From: UBA7328 sp002471345
GTDB taxonomy: Bacteria > Bacteroidota > Bacteroidia > Chitinophagales > Saprospiraceae
DNA: 64,000 nt
Direction: 5' to 3'
NCBI GenBank assembly: GCA_964011275.1
Contig: CAXGOB010000002.1
Coordinates: 1 to 64,000, forward strand
Shown in pieces: positions 37,901 to 44,821 of this stretch (its first letter is position 1; each line of letters opens with the position of its first letter). The notes beneath the pieces were generated by a model. It worked only from the letters and a program-made list of their open reading frames with translations, was not told the origin of the DNA and ran no database searches. Made by a program: the position numbers and the translations under genes.

Positions 37901-38029
37901 AAGTTCAAAATGAGGAGTCTCTTTGATTTTGAAATCAAAAGATTTGTATCGAGGCTTATTTCTACCGAAGTACTGAGCACTAGCAAAAATTGGAAACAAA
38001 AGCAAGCTCACTATGATTATCCTACGCAT
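34928..38029 (-). CDS. Gluzincin-like protease / TolB propeller / BamA-type barrel fusion
   Basis: 1033 residues with a signal peptide (1-19). Residues ~35-230 form a peptidase MA-like gluzincin domain: zinc motif HELVH (132-136) and the glutamate of WLVEGMAEYL (E163 or E168) as third ligand. Residues ~285-600 are a TolB/WD40-like propeller (SPNGKYVVFLSEKD, WSPDGKEIVITG, DFNSDGTKLVFSYD). Residues ~640-1033 form an Omp85/BamA-type barrel with no POTRA domains, ending in GSGISFGLNFIPGW and a terminal aromatic. The layout predicts a protease and propeller tethered to the outer membrane by its own barrel. Substrate and the side of the membrane are unknown. Confidence 0.82.
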   Translation of the reverse strand: MRRIIIVSLLLFPIFASAQYFGRNKPRYKSFDFKIKETPHFELYYYTKNKETVNWMAQESELWYDFFSDILYHEIPFKNPLLVYSNHADFQQTNAIGGAIGVGTGGVTEGFKNRVVMPMTFTNQQTHQVLGHELVHAFQFNIVIDGEGTSIRNMSNLPLWLVEGMAEYLSIGRVDPFTAMWMRRAILKDDIPTFSEMANPRRYFPYRYGQTAWSFLAGKYGDQMMRTMYQSTAINGVELTIDSLLGIDMEDLSADFDTTLRAHFEPFMRDGKESKIGKTILSKKNSGNINVSPSISPNGKYVVFLSEKDLFSTDLFMAEARTGKIVRKLSSLVKDGDLDAYNYLESSGTWSPDSKKFAFIAFSKGVNKLVIKEVKSGKTLESKTIDQVPAFSTPVWSPDGKEIVITGLVEGQTDLFAYNLKRGRVRQLTDDIYSEIQPDFNSDGTKLVFSYDKRSFDEGRTNGRWSFDLAVMDYQSGSVEILDVFHTADNISANYDHEDNIYFMSDRDGFRNLYKYDVANYEVYHMTDYLSGLSGISRFSPMITSSSKVDRVLFSYYGLEGYDIITAKSTQLLNKKVDKNKVDFSAGSLPNPGSENKEIVTEFHESIDEIEYLEEEEFRNTKYKTKFELDYIGGGGGIGVSNGLYNNQVGLQGGIDMLFGDMLGNNQLFAQVALNGTIYDMGGQVNYINKKNPIAWGFGISHIPQVTGFRSLGFGSLLDDDGNVVTEQGSNAPVESLIDELNLIRVFNQSLGGFAQLPFSTKLRLEAGASIGHQGFRWDVTRNYFSQDGFLFYNQTRDKVDAGSELTFNQYYTIKKGLTGGVNVALVGDNSSFGLTAPLTGHRFRVSAEYSYGVNNYYGLLADYRKYIRLSPVTLAFRGLGYLRYENNVNSVYPLFVGNMGFVRGYDFAFSNGFNDILKDTDIGQFLGSKIALASFEIRLPFTGPGQLAVINTNALFTDLNFFIDAGVAFDEFSHFSDGEPINGQFLKPELAMSAGVSVRVNLFGAMILEPYWAKPLRSGSGISFGLNFIPGW

Positions 38030-38298
38030 AATACAGATGGTTTGTTTGATATAAAAAGTACTATAATTAACACTGCGTAACTCCTATTTGTTTTGTGACA
38101 CCAAGACGCTTCTGTGTTAATTTATAATTAATGTTACAGTAATAATTTCAAAGAAAACACCCGATTAATCCTCAAATTCTTCATGGATTCTTGTATCTCT
38201 GACCCTTTCTAGAAAAAGAAATCCATTAGAACTAATGCTTTTTATTTCAAGCCGATTACATTCGTCCGTAGGATTCAAACTTAATATTCCTCCAATAT

Positions 38299-39588
38299 AT
38301 GAATACCCATAAAATTTATGATGTAGTCACAACAATTGGTTTTTTTCTATTCGCTGGAGGCCTAGTTATTTCAAAATTTGCGGTCACATTAGGAATTATC
38401 TTCCTTGCTCTTACTGCTCCATTAATACTTCTTTCTAGGAAAATAAAAATTAAAAGACATTCTCTCAAACCCTTTTACGCTTTGGTCCTGACATTTTTAA
38501 TGCTTTCTGTAAGTGCATTGTATAGTTCTAATCAAAACAATGGTTTTCATGAACTAATCATTCAAAATGGTTTAAGTACTCTACCCATCTTATTTTTTAT
38601 TCATTGGGCTCAATTTAAAAGAAGAGTAATTCAAATTACCCAATTTTTATTTTTTATCGCTGCTATTGCTTCTGTATGCACCTTGATTTTCTACTTTGCT
38701 CCTGTTGATATTGCAAAAGGTTGGACAAATAGGTTTTCCATTTTCCAAGAATATCCAGAGGTCATTAATAAAACTCAATTTGGACTCTATTCTCCATTTA
38801 TCGATCGTCTTCATTTCGCTTATGCCCTTAGTTTTTGTGTTATATCTAGTCTCTACCTCAGCTTTCGTACTGACAAATGGATTTACAAAATTCTATGTGG
38901 GTTTTTTCTATTTATAATTTTGATTCTTGGAGCTAGAGGGGCACAACTTGCTTTGTTGTTTTCATGTTTACCATTTTTAGTTTATCAGCTGAAGTCAACT
39001 CATCCCGAAATGAAAATATTCAGTTGGCATTCTCTTGTATTTTCAATATCATTTTTATTAGTAGTGCCTGTAATAACCTATGAACTGATTCCAAGTGTAA
39101 AAAGTAGATATAACCAAATGAGGTGGGAATTAGATGTCATTAAAGATGGCAGCTATATCAATCATGATTATCAACATTTCACAACGCTCACGAGACTAAA
39201 ATCATTTGAACATTCTATTGATATTATTAAAGACAATCCTGTTTTCGGTACGGGTATTGGCGACGTAGAAAACGACTTGTGGACTATTCACAAGGACAAA
39301 AGCCCAAATATTCCGGCACATCATCAGAACTATTATTTGTATCTCTGGATGGCGGGAGGAATAGTAACCTTAGTGGTTTTTGTTGCTTTTCAGTGTTTTT
39401 GGCTACAGAATTTCATTAAAATGGACAATTCTATTCTTAACAAAAGTTTTGCGGTGTCTTACTCTATTTTTGTTGCTGCTATATTATTGATAGATGCTGT
39501 GATGAAATATCATTTAGGGGTATTTGGCATACCATTTTTCTTTATGGTGATTATGGCTTTTTCGGAAAGCCCTCAAATTAAGAATTAA
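38299..39588 (+). CDS. O-antigen ligase-family membrane protein
   Basis: 429 residues with about ten to twelve TM helices and one large periplasmic loop (about 260-350). The loop holds the Wzy_C/WaaL-type signatures GTGIGDVENDLW and IPAHHQNYYLYL. Members transfer or polymerise undecaprenyl-linked glycans at the periplasmic face. There is no glycan cluster around it, so whether it is a ligase or a polymerase is open. A bidirectional terminator separates it from rpoN. Confidence 0.82.
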   Translation: MNTHKIYDVVTTIGFFLFAGGLVISKFAVTLGIIFLALTAPLILLSRKIKIKRHSLKPFYALVLTFLMLSVSALYSSNQNNGFHELIIQNGLSTLPILFFIHWAQFKRRVIQITQFLFFIAAIASVCTLIFYFAPVDIAKGWTNRFSIFQEYPEVINKTQFGLYSPFIDRLHFAYALSFCVISSLYLSFRTDKWIYKILCGFFLFIILILGARGAQLALLFSCLPFLVYQLKSTHPEMKIFSWHSLVFSISFLLVVPVITYELIPSVKSRYNQMRWELDVIKDGSYINHDYQHFTTLTRLKSFEHSIDIIKDNPVFGTGIGDVENDLWTIHKDKSPNIPAHHQNYYLYLWMAGGIVTLVVFVAFQCFWLQNFIKMDNSILNKSFAVSYSIFVAAILLIDAVMKYHLGVFGIPFFFMVIMAFSESPQIKN

Positions 39589-39647
39589 ACATTTTTCCTT
39601 TAACTAGAAAAGAAGATTAAGTAGTAACCAGAAGGACTTATAAAAAA

Positions 39648-39681
39648 AATTGTCCAGCATTAGGGGAATTGCTGGACAATT
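39648..39681 (-). terminator. Terminator between rpoN and the O-antigen ligase gene
   Basis: Perfect 12-bp arms AATTGTCCAGCA and TGCTGGACAATT around a 10-base loop. On the minus strand the hairpin is followed by eight T, so it ends the rpoN transcript best. Confidence 0.85.
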
Positions 39682-39707
39682 GTAAAAAAGGATTGATTGG
39701 TATTCCT

Positions 39708-41213
39708 TTAAAGCGCTTTTCTCAACCTTGCAACAGGTATGTTTAACTGCTCTCTATATTTTGCTACTGTTCTTCTGGCAATATTATAGCCTTTATTTCT
39801 GAGCATGTCTTTCAGTTTTTCATCAGAAAGAGGCTTTGCTTTGTGCTCCTCTTTTATGATATCGCCTAATATATTTTTCACTTCTAGAGTCGAAACTTCT
39901 TCTCCATCCTTCGTTTGAAGAGATTCTGAAAAGAAATTCTTTAATCTTTTTGTACCAAATTCGGTTTGAACGAACTTACTATTTGCAACTCTTGATATAG
40001 TAGATATATCTAAACCTGTGATCTCTGCAATATCCTTAAGAATCATAGGTTTAAGTCTTCTTTCATCACCAGTCTTAAAGAAATCAAGCTGATATTGCAT
40101 GATAGTGTACATAGTATTGTAAAGGGTTTCTTGCCGTTGTTTTATTGCATCGATAAACCATTTAGCAGAATCTATTTTCTGCTTGACAAATAAGACTGCT
40201 TCCTTTTCCTGTTTAGTACTTTTTCTGCCTTTGGTAGTATCCTTAAAGGTCTTCAGAATATCCATGTATTGATCACTGATTCTTAAATCAGGAGCATTTT
40301 TAGTGTTGAGGCTAAGCTCTAGTTCACCTTCTCTATTGTTAATGATAAAATCAGGAATGATATATTGATTTACCTCCTTAGAATTATGCCCATCTGATGT
40401 AAATGAACTTGCAGGTTTAGGGTTCAATTTGAGTATTTCGTCAATAGCATCTTTAAGCTCCGACTCAGAGATAAAGAGAGATTTTTTCAGTTTGTTGTAG
40501 TGCTTCTTAGAAAATTCATCAAAGTAATTAGTCAGTATTCGTTTAGCGAGAACTTTTACTTTACGATCTTGACCTTCAGCTTTGTCTACTTTTAGATTTA
40601 GCTGTAGAAGTAAGCACTCTTGTAAATCTCTAGCTCCAATTCCTGCAGGATCCATTTTCTGGACCTCATACAACATAGATTCGACCTGATTTTCGGTTAC
40701 TTCTAAATTTTGAGTAAAAAGAAGATCATCAACAATTGCAGCTAGTTCTCTTCGGATATACCCATCCTCATCTATACTTCCTACTATCTGAGAAGCAATT
40801 GCTACTTCATCATTATGAGCAAATTGCATCATGTCCAATTGGCGCATCAAATGATCATGAAAAGAAGCTTTGATAGCTATTGGAATGGCTTTGTCTTCTG
40901 ATTCTGTGAAAGCTTCACCTTTTAATTTATAGGTAATAGGGTCATCTTCTATATAGTCGTTGAGGTATTCATCCAATTCAAAATTCTCTTCCTTTTTCTC
41001 TTCCTTGCCATCTTTATCGAAACTGGCTGCTTCTTCCTGAATGTCAAAAACATCCTCATAGGTTTCCCCTTCTTCTAAAGCAGGATTTGTTTCCATTTCC
41101 TCCTGTATCCTTTGATCTAATGTAGCAGTAGGAATCTGAAGCAGTTTCATCAGCTGTATCTGCTGAGGAGACAGCTTTTGAGTCATTTTTTGACTTAAAC
41201 TTTGACGTAGCAT
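39708..41213 (-). CDS. rpoN: RNA polymerase sigma-54 factor
   Basis: 501 residues. The Gln/Leu-rich activator-interaction region (1-50) contains LSPQQIQLMKLLQIPTATL. An acidic linker (50-110) is followed by the core-binding domain (about 120-310), the DNA-binding helix-turn-helix (~380-420, DIAEITGLDISTISRVANSK), and the RpoN box ARRTVAKYRE near the C-terminus. It directs transcription from -24/-12 promoters and needs AAA+ activators, none of which is encoded in this window. The promoter and a palindrome 190-220 bp upstream suggest that its expression is regulated. Confidence 0.96.
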   Translation of the reverse strand: MLRQSLSQKMTQKLSPQQIQLMKLLQIPTATLDQRIQEEMETNPALEEGETYEDVFDIQEEAASFDKDGKEEKKEENFELDEYLNDYIEDDPITYKLKGEAFTESEDKAIPIAIKASFHDHLMRQLDMMQFAHNDEVAIASQIVGSIDEDGYIRRELAAIVDDLLFTQNLEVTENQVESMLYEVQKMDPAGIGARDLQECLLLQLNLKVDKAEGQDRKVKVLAKRILTNYFDEFSKKHYNKLKKSLFISESELKDAIDEILKLNPKPASSFTSDGHNSKEVNQYIIPDFIINNREGELELSLNTKNAPDLRISDQYMDILKTFKDTTKGRKSTKQEKEAVLFVKQKIDSAKWFIDAIKQRQETLYNTMYTIMQYQLDFFKTGDERRLKPMILKDIAEITGLDISTISRVANSKFVQTEFGTKRLKNFFSESLQTKDGEEVSTLEVKNILGDIIKEEHKAKPLSDEKLKDMLRNKGYNIARRTVAKYREQLNIPVARLRKAL

Positions 41214-41403
41214 CTCTTAATTACTGTTTTTGTGTAGAATAAGATGAACTTGAAACAGTACTCTGTATAACACATAGTACAAATTAATAGTTCAGTAAAA
41301 AATAATCAATGAAGTGTTAAAGAATCTTTCGGTTTCTCTTTATCGTCTTTGAGAAACCTTTTTCAATCACTTCTATGAAGAGATGGTTATGAAATGAACA
41401 TAA

Positions 41404-41435
41404 CAAACATATTACGAATTATCGTAATATACAAA
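41404..41435 (-). promoter_or_regulatory. Consensus Bacteroidota promoter for rpoN
   Basis: On the minus strand a -33 TTTG (41432-41435) and a -7 TATGTTTG (41404-41411) are 20 bp apart, matching the TTTG / TAnnTTTG consensus of the Bacteroidota housekeeping sigma factor. Transcription should start near 41397, about 185 nt before the rpoN start codon. Confidence 0.65.
41409..41430. promoter_or_regulatory. 22-bp palindrome inside the rpoN promoter
   Basis: Perfect 9-bp arms ATATTACGA and TCGTAATAT flank ATTA. The dyad fills the spacer between the -33 and -7 elements and touches the latter. A bound dimer would block RNA polymerase, so it is a strong operator candidate. Confidence 0.6.
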
Positions 41436-41602
41436 CTTTTGGTTGTAAAATGTTTATTCAAAAATCATATCATACAATTCATCCTTTATTATAAGTGCTT
41501 CAAGCTCTTTAATTAGACTCAGTCTATTTCTTTCTATAAACCGAAACATATTCTTTCTAATTGCTTTTCTTTGCAGCAGAATTTTTAACAACGATTCAAA
41601 AG

Positions 41603-41740
41603 ATGTCAGACAATCATCCAGAAGAAATTAATTACGGCAGAAAAGCAGGATGCTTTACTACAGCTATTATAGGCTTTATTTTATTTGCTATCCTATGTAT
41701 TTGGATATATAGTAAAAATGGAGATGGACTTCCTTTATAA
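41603..41740 (+). CDS. Small single-pass membrane protein
   Basis: 45 residues: MSDNHPEEINYGRKAGC, a hydrophobic helix (about 18-36, FTTAIIGFILFAILCIWIY) and a short hydrophilic tail (SKNGDGLPL). ATG start, TAA stop, acidic-basic-hydrophobic order and a sharp TM boundary all look like a real gene. Not recognised. It lies alone between divergent rpoN and a convergent small secreted protein. Confidence 0.5.
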   Translation: MSDNHPEEINYGRKAGCFTTAIIGFILFAILCIWIYSKNGDGLPL

Positions 41741-41761
41741 TTATTTCTAAGATTGTCCTAC

Positions 41762-42139
41762 TTATTCTTCTCTTCCATTTACTCCTTTTTTAGGTAGAGG
41801 CCAAGTGCTGTCACCTCTATATACATCGGGTAGAGATCTTGGAACGTAGAACTCTTGTTTCTCATCATAAAGCAACACATAGAATTTCTCATTTGGTGCT
41901 CCGTAACAATTTGGGATAGAAACGATTTTTACACTTTCTTGAAATTGTGGGTATCTCTCAAAAAACTTGAGCATCCTCTTTTTGTTAATCGTCTCAGAAC
42001 AATTTAAAGTAGGAAAGTCTTTTGTGGTGACTAGATTAAATTCTGTTTTTGCCTTCTCAAAAGTCTTTTCCGTCTTAACATGTTGTGCACTACATGAGTA
42101 TGCAGTAACTAACAACGTGATGACTAAAAAATATTTCAT
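41762..42139 (-). CDS. Small secreted protein of unknown function
   Basis: 125 residues. The N-terminal signal MKYFLVITLLVTAYSCSAQ could be cleaved after SAQ or processed as a lipoprotein at C16; the lipobox (AYSC) is not canonical. The mature part is ~105 residues with two further cysteines (CSET, PNCYGA) that may form a disulfide. No family was recognised. A TAnnTTTG-like element lies 30 bp upstream. Confidence 0.6.
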   Translation of the reverse strand: MKYFLVITLLVTAYSCSAQHVKTEKTFEKAKTEFNLVTTKDFPTLNCSETINKKRMLKFFERYPQFQESVKIVSIPNCYGAPNEKFYVLLYDEKQEFYVPRSLPDVYRGDSTWPLPKKGVNGREE

Positions 42140-42168
42140 ATTAATCCTTAATACGGGAGGCAGTTAAC

Positions 42169-42176
42169 AAAGGTAT
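42169..42176 (-). promoter_or_regulatory. Possible -7 element of the small secreted-protein gene
   Basis: The minus strand reads TACCTTTG, matching TAnnTTTG, 30 bp before the start at 42139. No clear -33 element is seen. Confidence 0.35.
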
Positions 42177-42238
42177 TTTAACAATTGGAGAATAGGTAGT
42201 AATTTGACCACCCTTTTAAAGATTCTTCAAATCTAGCA

Positions 42239-43837
42239 ATGAAAAAACTAATAATTCCATTTTTTATTCTTTTAGGTATCCAATTTTGCATAAGTCAAGC
42301 TCCTGTACCAGAAGCACCACTTGTTGAAGAAGGGGAAGGTCCTTTTAACCAACTCATTATAAGAGGCTGTATAATGATCAATGGAGCAGGAGCTCCACCT
42401 CAAGGACCAGTAGATATAATAGTAGAGAATAATAAGATTGTAAAAATTCAGACCGTAGGATATCCTGGAGTACCAATTGATAGCAGCAAAAGACCAAAAC
42501 TAAAACCTGGAGGTCACGAGATAGAAGCCGAAGGGCATTATGTTCTTCCGGGACTAGTTGACATGCATGGTCATATTGGGGGCAGATGGCAAGGAGCAGG
42601 AGCAGAGTATGTGTTTAAATTGTGGATGGCCCATGGTATCACTACGATACGGGATCCATCTTGTGGAAATGGCCTAGAATGGGTACTAAAACATAAAAAA
42701 CTTAGTGAACAAAATAAAATTACAGCACCAAGGATACAGGCTTATACAGCATTTGGAATGGGAGAAATGGATGGTATCAATACTCCTGAACAAGCAAAGC
42801 AATGGGTAAGAAACAATGCGACTAAGGGTGCAGATGGCATTAAATTCTTTGGATTAGAGCCTAAAATATTTGAGGCGGCTTTAGCCGAGAATAAAAGATT
42901 AGGCCTAAGATCAGCATGTCATCATGCACAACTGGCCGTTGCTGAATGGAATGTTGTCAATTCCGCAGAAGCAGGGCTTACATCAATGGAACACTGGTAT
43001 GGATTACCAGAAGCTCTTTTTGAAAATAAAACTATACAACACTATCCAGCTGACTACAATTATCAGAATGAACAACATCGTTTTGGAGAAGCAGGAAGGT
43101 TGTGGAAACAAGCAGCTGAGCCTTATTCTGATCATTGGAATAAGATCATGGATCATTTGCTTTCACTTGATTTTACTCTAGATCCCACTTTCAACATATA
43201 CGAGGCTAGTAGAGATCTAATGAGAGCTAGGAGAGCTGAGTGGCATGAAGATTATACACTTCCTAGTCTTTGGAGATTTTATCAACCTAGCAAAATATCT
43301 CACGGATCATACTGGCATTTTTGGGGTACAGAGGAAGAGGTAGATTGGAAAGAAAACTACCGTCTATGGATGACATTTATCAATGAATACAAAAATCGTG
43401 GAGGCAGAGTAACTACTGGTTCAGACAGTGGATTTATATTCCAATTGTATGGCTTCGCTTTCATCAGAGAATTAGAATTAATGAGAGAAGCTGGATTCCA
43501 TCCGTTAGAAGTGATTAGGGCAGCTACCCTTCATGGAGCAGAAGCACTGGGCATGGATGATGAAATAGGCAGCATCCAAGTGGGAAAGAAAGCAGACATA
43601 ATTGTCGTCGAAGAAAATCCATTAGCGAATCTAAAAGTTCTCTATGGCACAGGTGCAATTAAACTCACAGATGATAATGAGGTAGTAAGAGTAGGTGGAG
43701 TAAAATACACTATCAAAGATGGAATCGTCTATGATGCTAAACAGCTATTGGCAGATGTGAAAAAGATGGTAGATGAAGCGAAAGCTGAAGAAGATTATGA
43801 AATATTGCAGCCAGGAATAAAAAGGAATAAGCCATAA
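42239..43837 (+). CDS. Secreted amidohydrolase-superfamily enzyme
   Basis: 532 residues. Signal peptide 1-20 (ending CISQ). An N-terminal beta-sandwich (35-105) leads to the metal-binding H-x-H (H110/H112 in VDMHGHIGG), the later His cluster CHHAQLAV and the Asp of TTGSDSGF. The C-terminus closes the beta-sandwich with GSIQVGKKADIIVVEENP. This is the imidazolonepropionase/prolidase-like amidohydrolase type; substrate unknown, with dipeptides or cyclic amides plausible. It shares the layout of the C-terminal half of the large protein at 44822-48208. Confidence 0.88.
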   Translation: MKKLIIPFFILLGIQFCISQAPVPEAPLVEEGEGPFNQLIIRGCIMINGAGAPPQGPVDIIVENNKIVKIQTVGYPGVPIDSSKRPKLKPGGHEIEAEGHYVLPGLVDMHGHIGGRWQGAGAEYVFKLWMAHGITTIRDPSCGNGLEWVLKHKKLSEQNKITAPRIQAYTAFGMGEMDGINTPEQAKQWVRNNATKGADGIKFFGLEPKIFEAALAENKRLGLRSACHHAQLAVAEWNVVNSAEAGLTSMEHWYGLPEALFENKTIQHYPADYNYQNEQHRFGEAGRLWKQAAEPYSDHWNKIMDHLLSLDFTLDPTFNIYEASRDLMRARRAEWHEDYTLPSLWRFYQPSKISHGSYWHFWGTEEEVDWKENYRLWMTFINEYKNRGGRVTTGSDSGFIFQLYGFAFIRELELMREAGFHPLEVIRAATLHGAEALGMDDEIGSIQVGKKADIIVVEENPLANLKVLYGTGAIKLTDDNEVVRVGGVKYTIKDGIVYDAKQLLADVKKMVDEAKAEEDYEILQPGIKRNKP

Positions 43838-43849
43838 GTAGAATGAGAT

Positions 43850-44659
43850 TTAATCATCTCTTATAGTCTCCTTTGAAATAGGCCAATCCATAATCCACCT
43901 GTATCCTCGATGGAATGCGGTGAGTAATGAATGGCTATGATCATCTTGTATATGCTCTGAGAAAAATCTTAGGTCAGTATGTCTGTTTTGGACTGTATAA
44001 TTCTGAAATATCATATTATTTGTGAGCATATCACTTGATATTTCTTCTCCAAAACCATACAACCCATCAGAAGAACAAGTGTAGAGAGATTTATCTGATA
44101 GGTCAAAAACTAACGAGTCTGGCAAATTGGAATTAATGATTTGAAAACTGGCATCTGCAGCTATATATCTTTTGAACATTTCTCTTCTTTGAATTAGCGT
44201 GTTCACAGCAAACACACCTCCATGCGAATGTCCAAAAATTGTTCTGTCGTCATTTACTCTATAATGACTTTCGATATAAGGAATAACTTCAGTTGCTATA
44301 TATGCCCTGAATAAAGAATCACTTCCTCCAAAATTAGATGGCAATAGATCTCGGTTTCTATTCTCCTTTGAAGAATTCTCTATTCCTATCATAATCGTAC
44401 CTGGTATCCTTGTCGAAATCTCAAAAAATTGATGCATCGATCTACAGATCTGATATTTGTACTCAGCATCTAAGACATAAATGGCAGAGTAAATTTTATC
44501 CGACTCATAGTAGTCTTTAGGCAGGCCTATCCTAATTGACCTCATTTCTCCCAAATTTTTCGATTCAATATGAATGGTAGTATCCAAAGATTGAGAGAAC
44601 ATATGAAATGAGAAAATCAAAAATAAAATAACAGTAAAAGATCGCCGTGTATAATTCAT
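43850..44659 (-). CDS. Secreted alpha/beta-hydrolase esterase
   Basis: 269 residues. Signal peptide 1-22 (FHMFSQ). Esterase D/Fes type: the nucleophile elbow is G-H-S-H-G-G (FGHSHGGVFA), and a late catalytic His fits EHIQDDHSHS. Members include feruloyl esterases, siderophore esterases and S-formylglutathione hydrolase-like proteins; the substrate here is unknown. It converges with the amidohydrolase gene (12 bp apart) and diverges from the propeller-amidohydrolase gene. Confidence 0.85.
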   Translation of the reverse strand: MNYTRRSFTVILFLIFSFHMFSQSLDTTIHIESKNLGEMRSIRIGLPKDYYESDKIYSAIYVLDAEYKYQICRSMHQFFEISTRIPGTIMIGIENSSKENRNRDLLPSNFGGSDSLFRAYIATEVIPYIESHYRVNDDRTIFGHSHGGVFAVNTLIQRREMFKRYIAADASFQIINSNLPDSLVFDLSDKSLYTCSSDGLYGFGEEISSDMLTNNMIFQNYTVQNRHTDLRFFSEHIQDDHSHSLLTAFHRGYRWIMDWPISKETIRDD

Positions 44660-44701
44660 ATTTACATAGATGTGTAGATAGAATTGAATGGCGTGAATCT
44701 C

Positions 44702-44726
44702 AATAGACTTTTTTCAAAAGTCTATT
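44702..44726. repeat. Perfect inverted repeat between divergent hydrolase genes
   Basis: AATAGACTTTT and AAAAGTCTATT, 11-bp arms with a 3-base loop, followed by TTTT. It lies 96 bp before the likely start at 44822 and 43 bp before the divergent esterase start. It may be an operator or a weak attenuator hairpin. Confidence 0.5.
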
Positions 44727-44821
44727 TTCCTAAGAAAGAAAAGTTATCCAGACTTAATGTATTCTCTTCTTTTCCAAAAAACCTCCTTAATCTCATATAT
44801 TTACTACACTATACAATCAAA

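Larger units (their letters stand above)
41214..41602. other. Long rpoN leader and intergenic region
   Basis: 389 bp between rpoN and the small plus-strand gene at 41603. It holds the consensus promoter and palindrome described separately and, downstream of them, a ~185-nt rpoN leader without an obvious gene. I see nothing else in it. Confidence 0.5.

Noticed and set aside
44684..44821. 46-residue N-terminal extension of the propeller-amidohydrolase
   Set aside because: Starts at TTG, lacks signal-peptide features and covers a hairpin; the ATG at 44822 gives a normal signal peptide.
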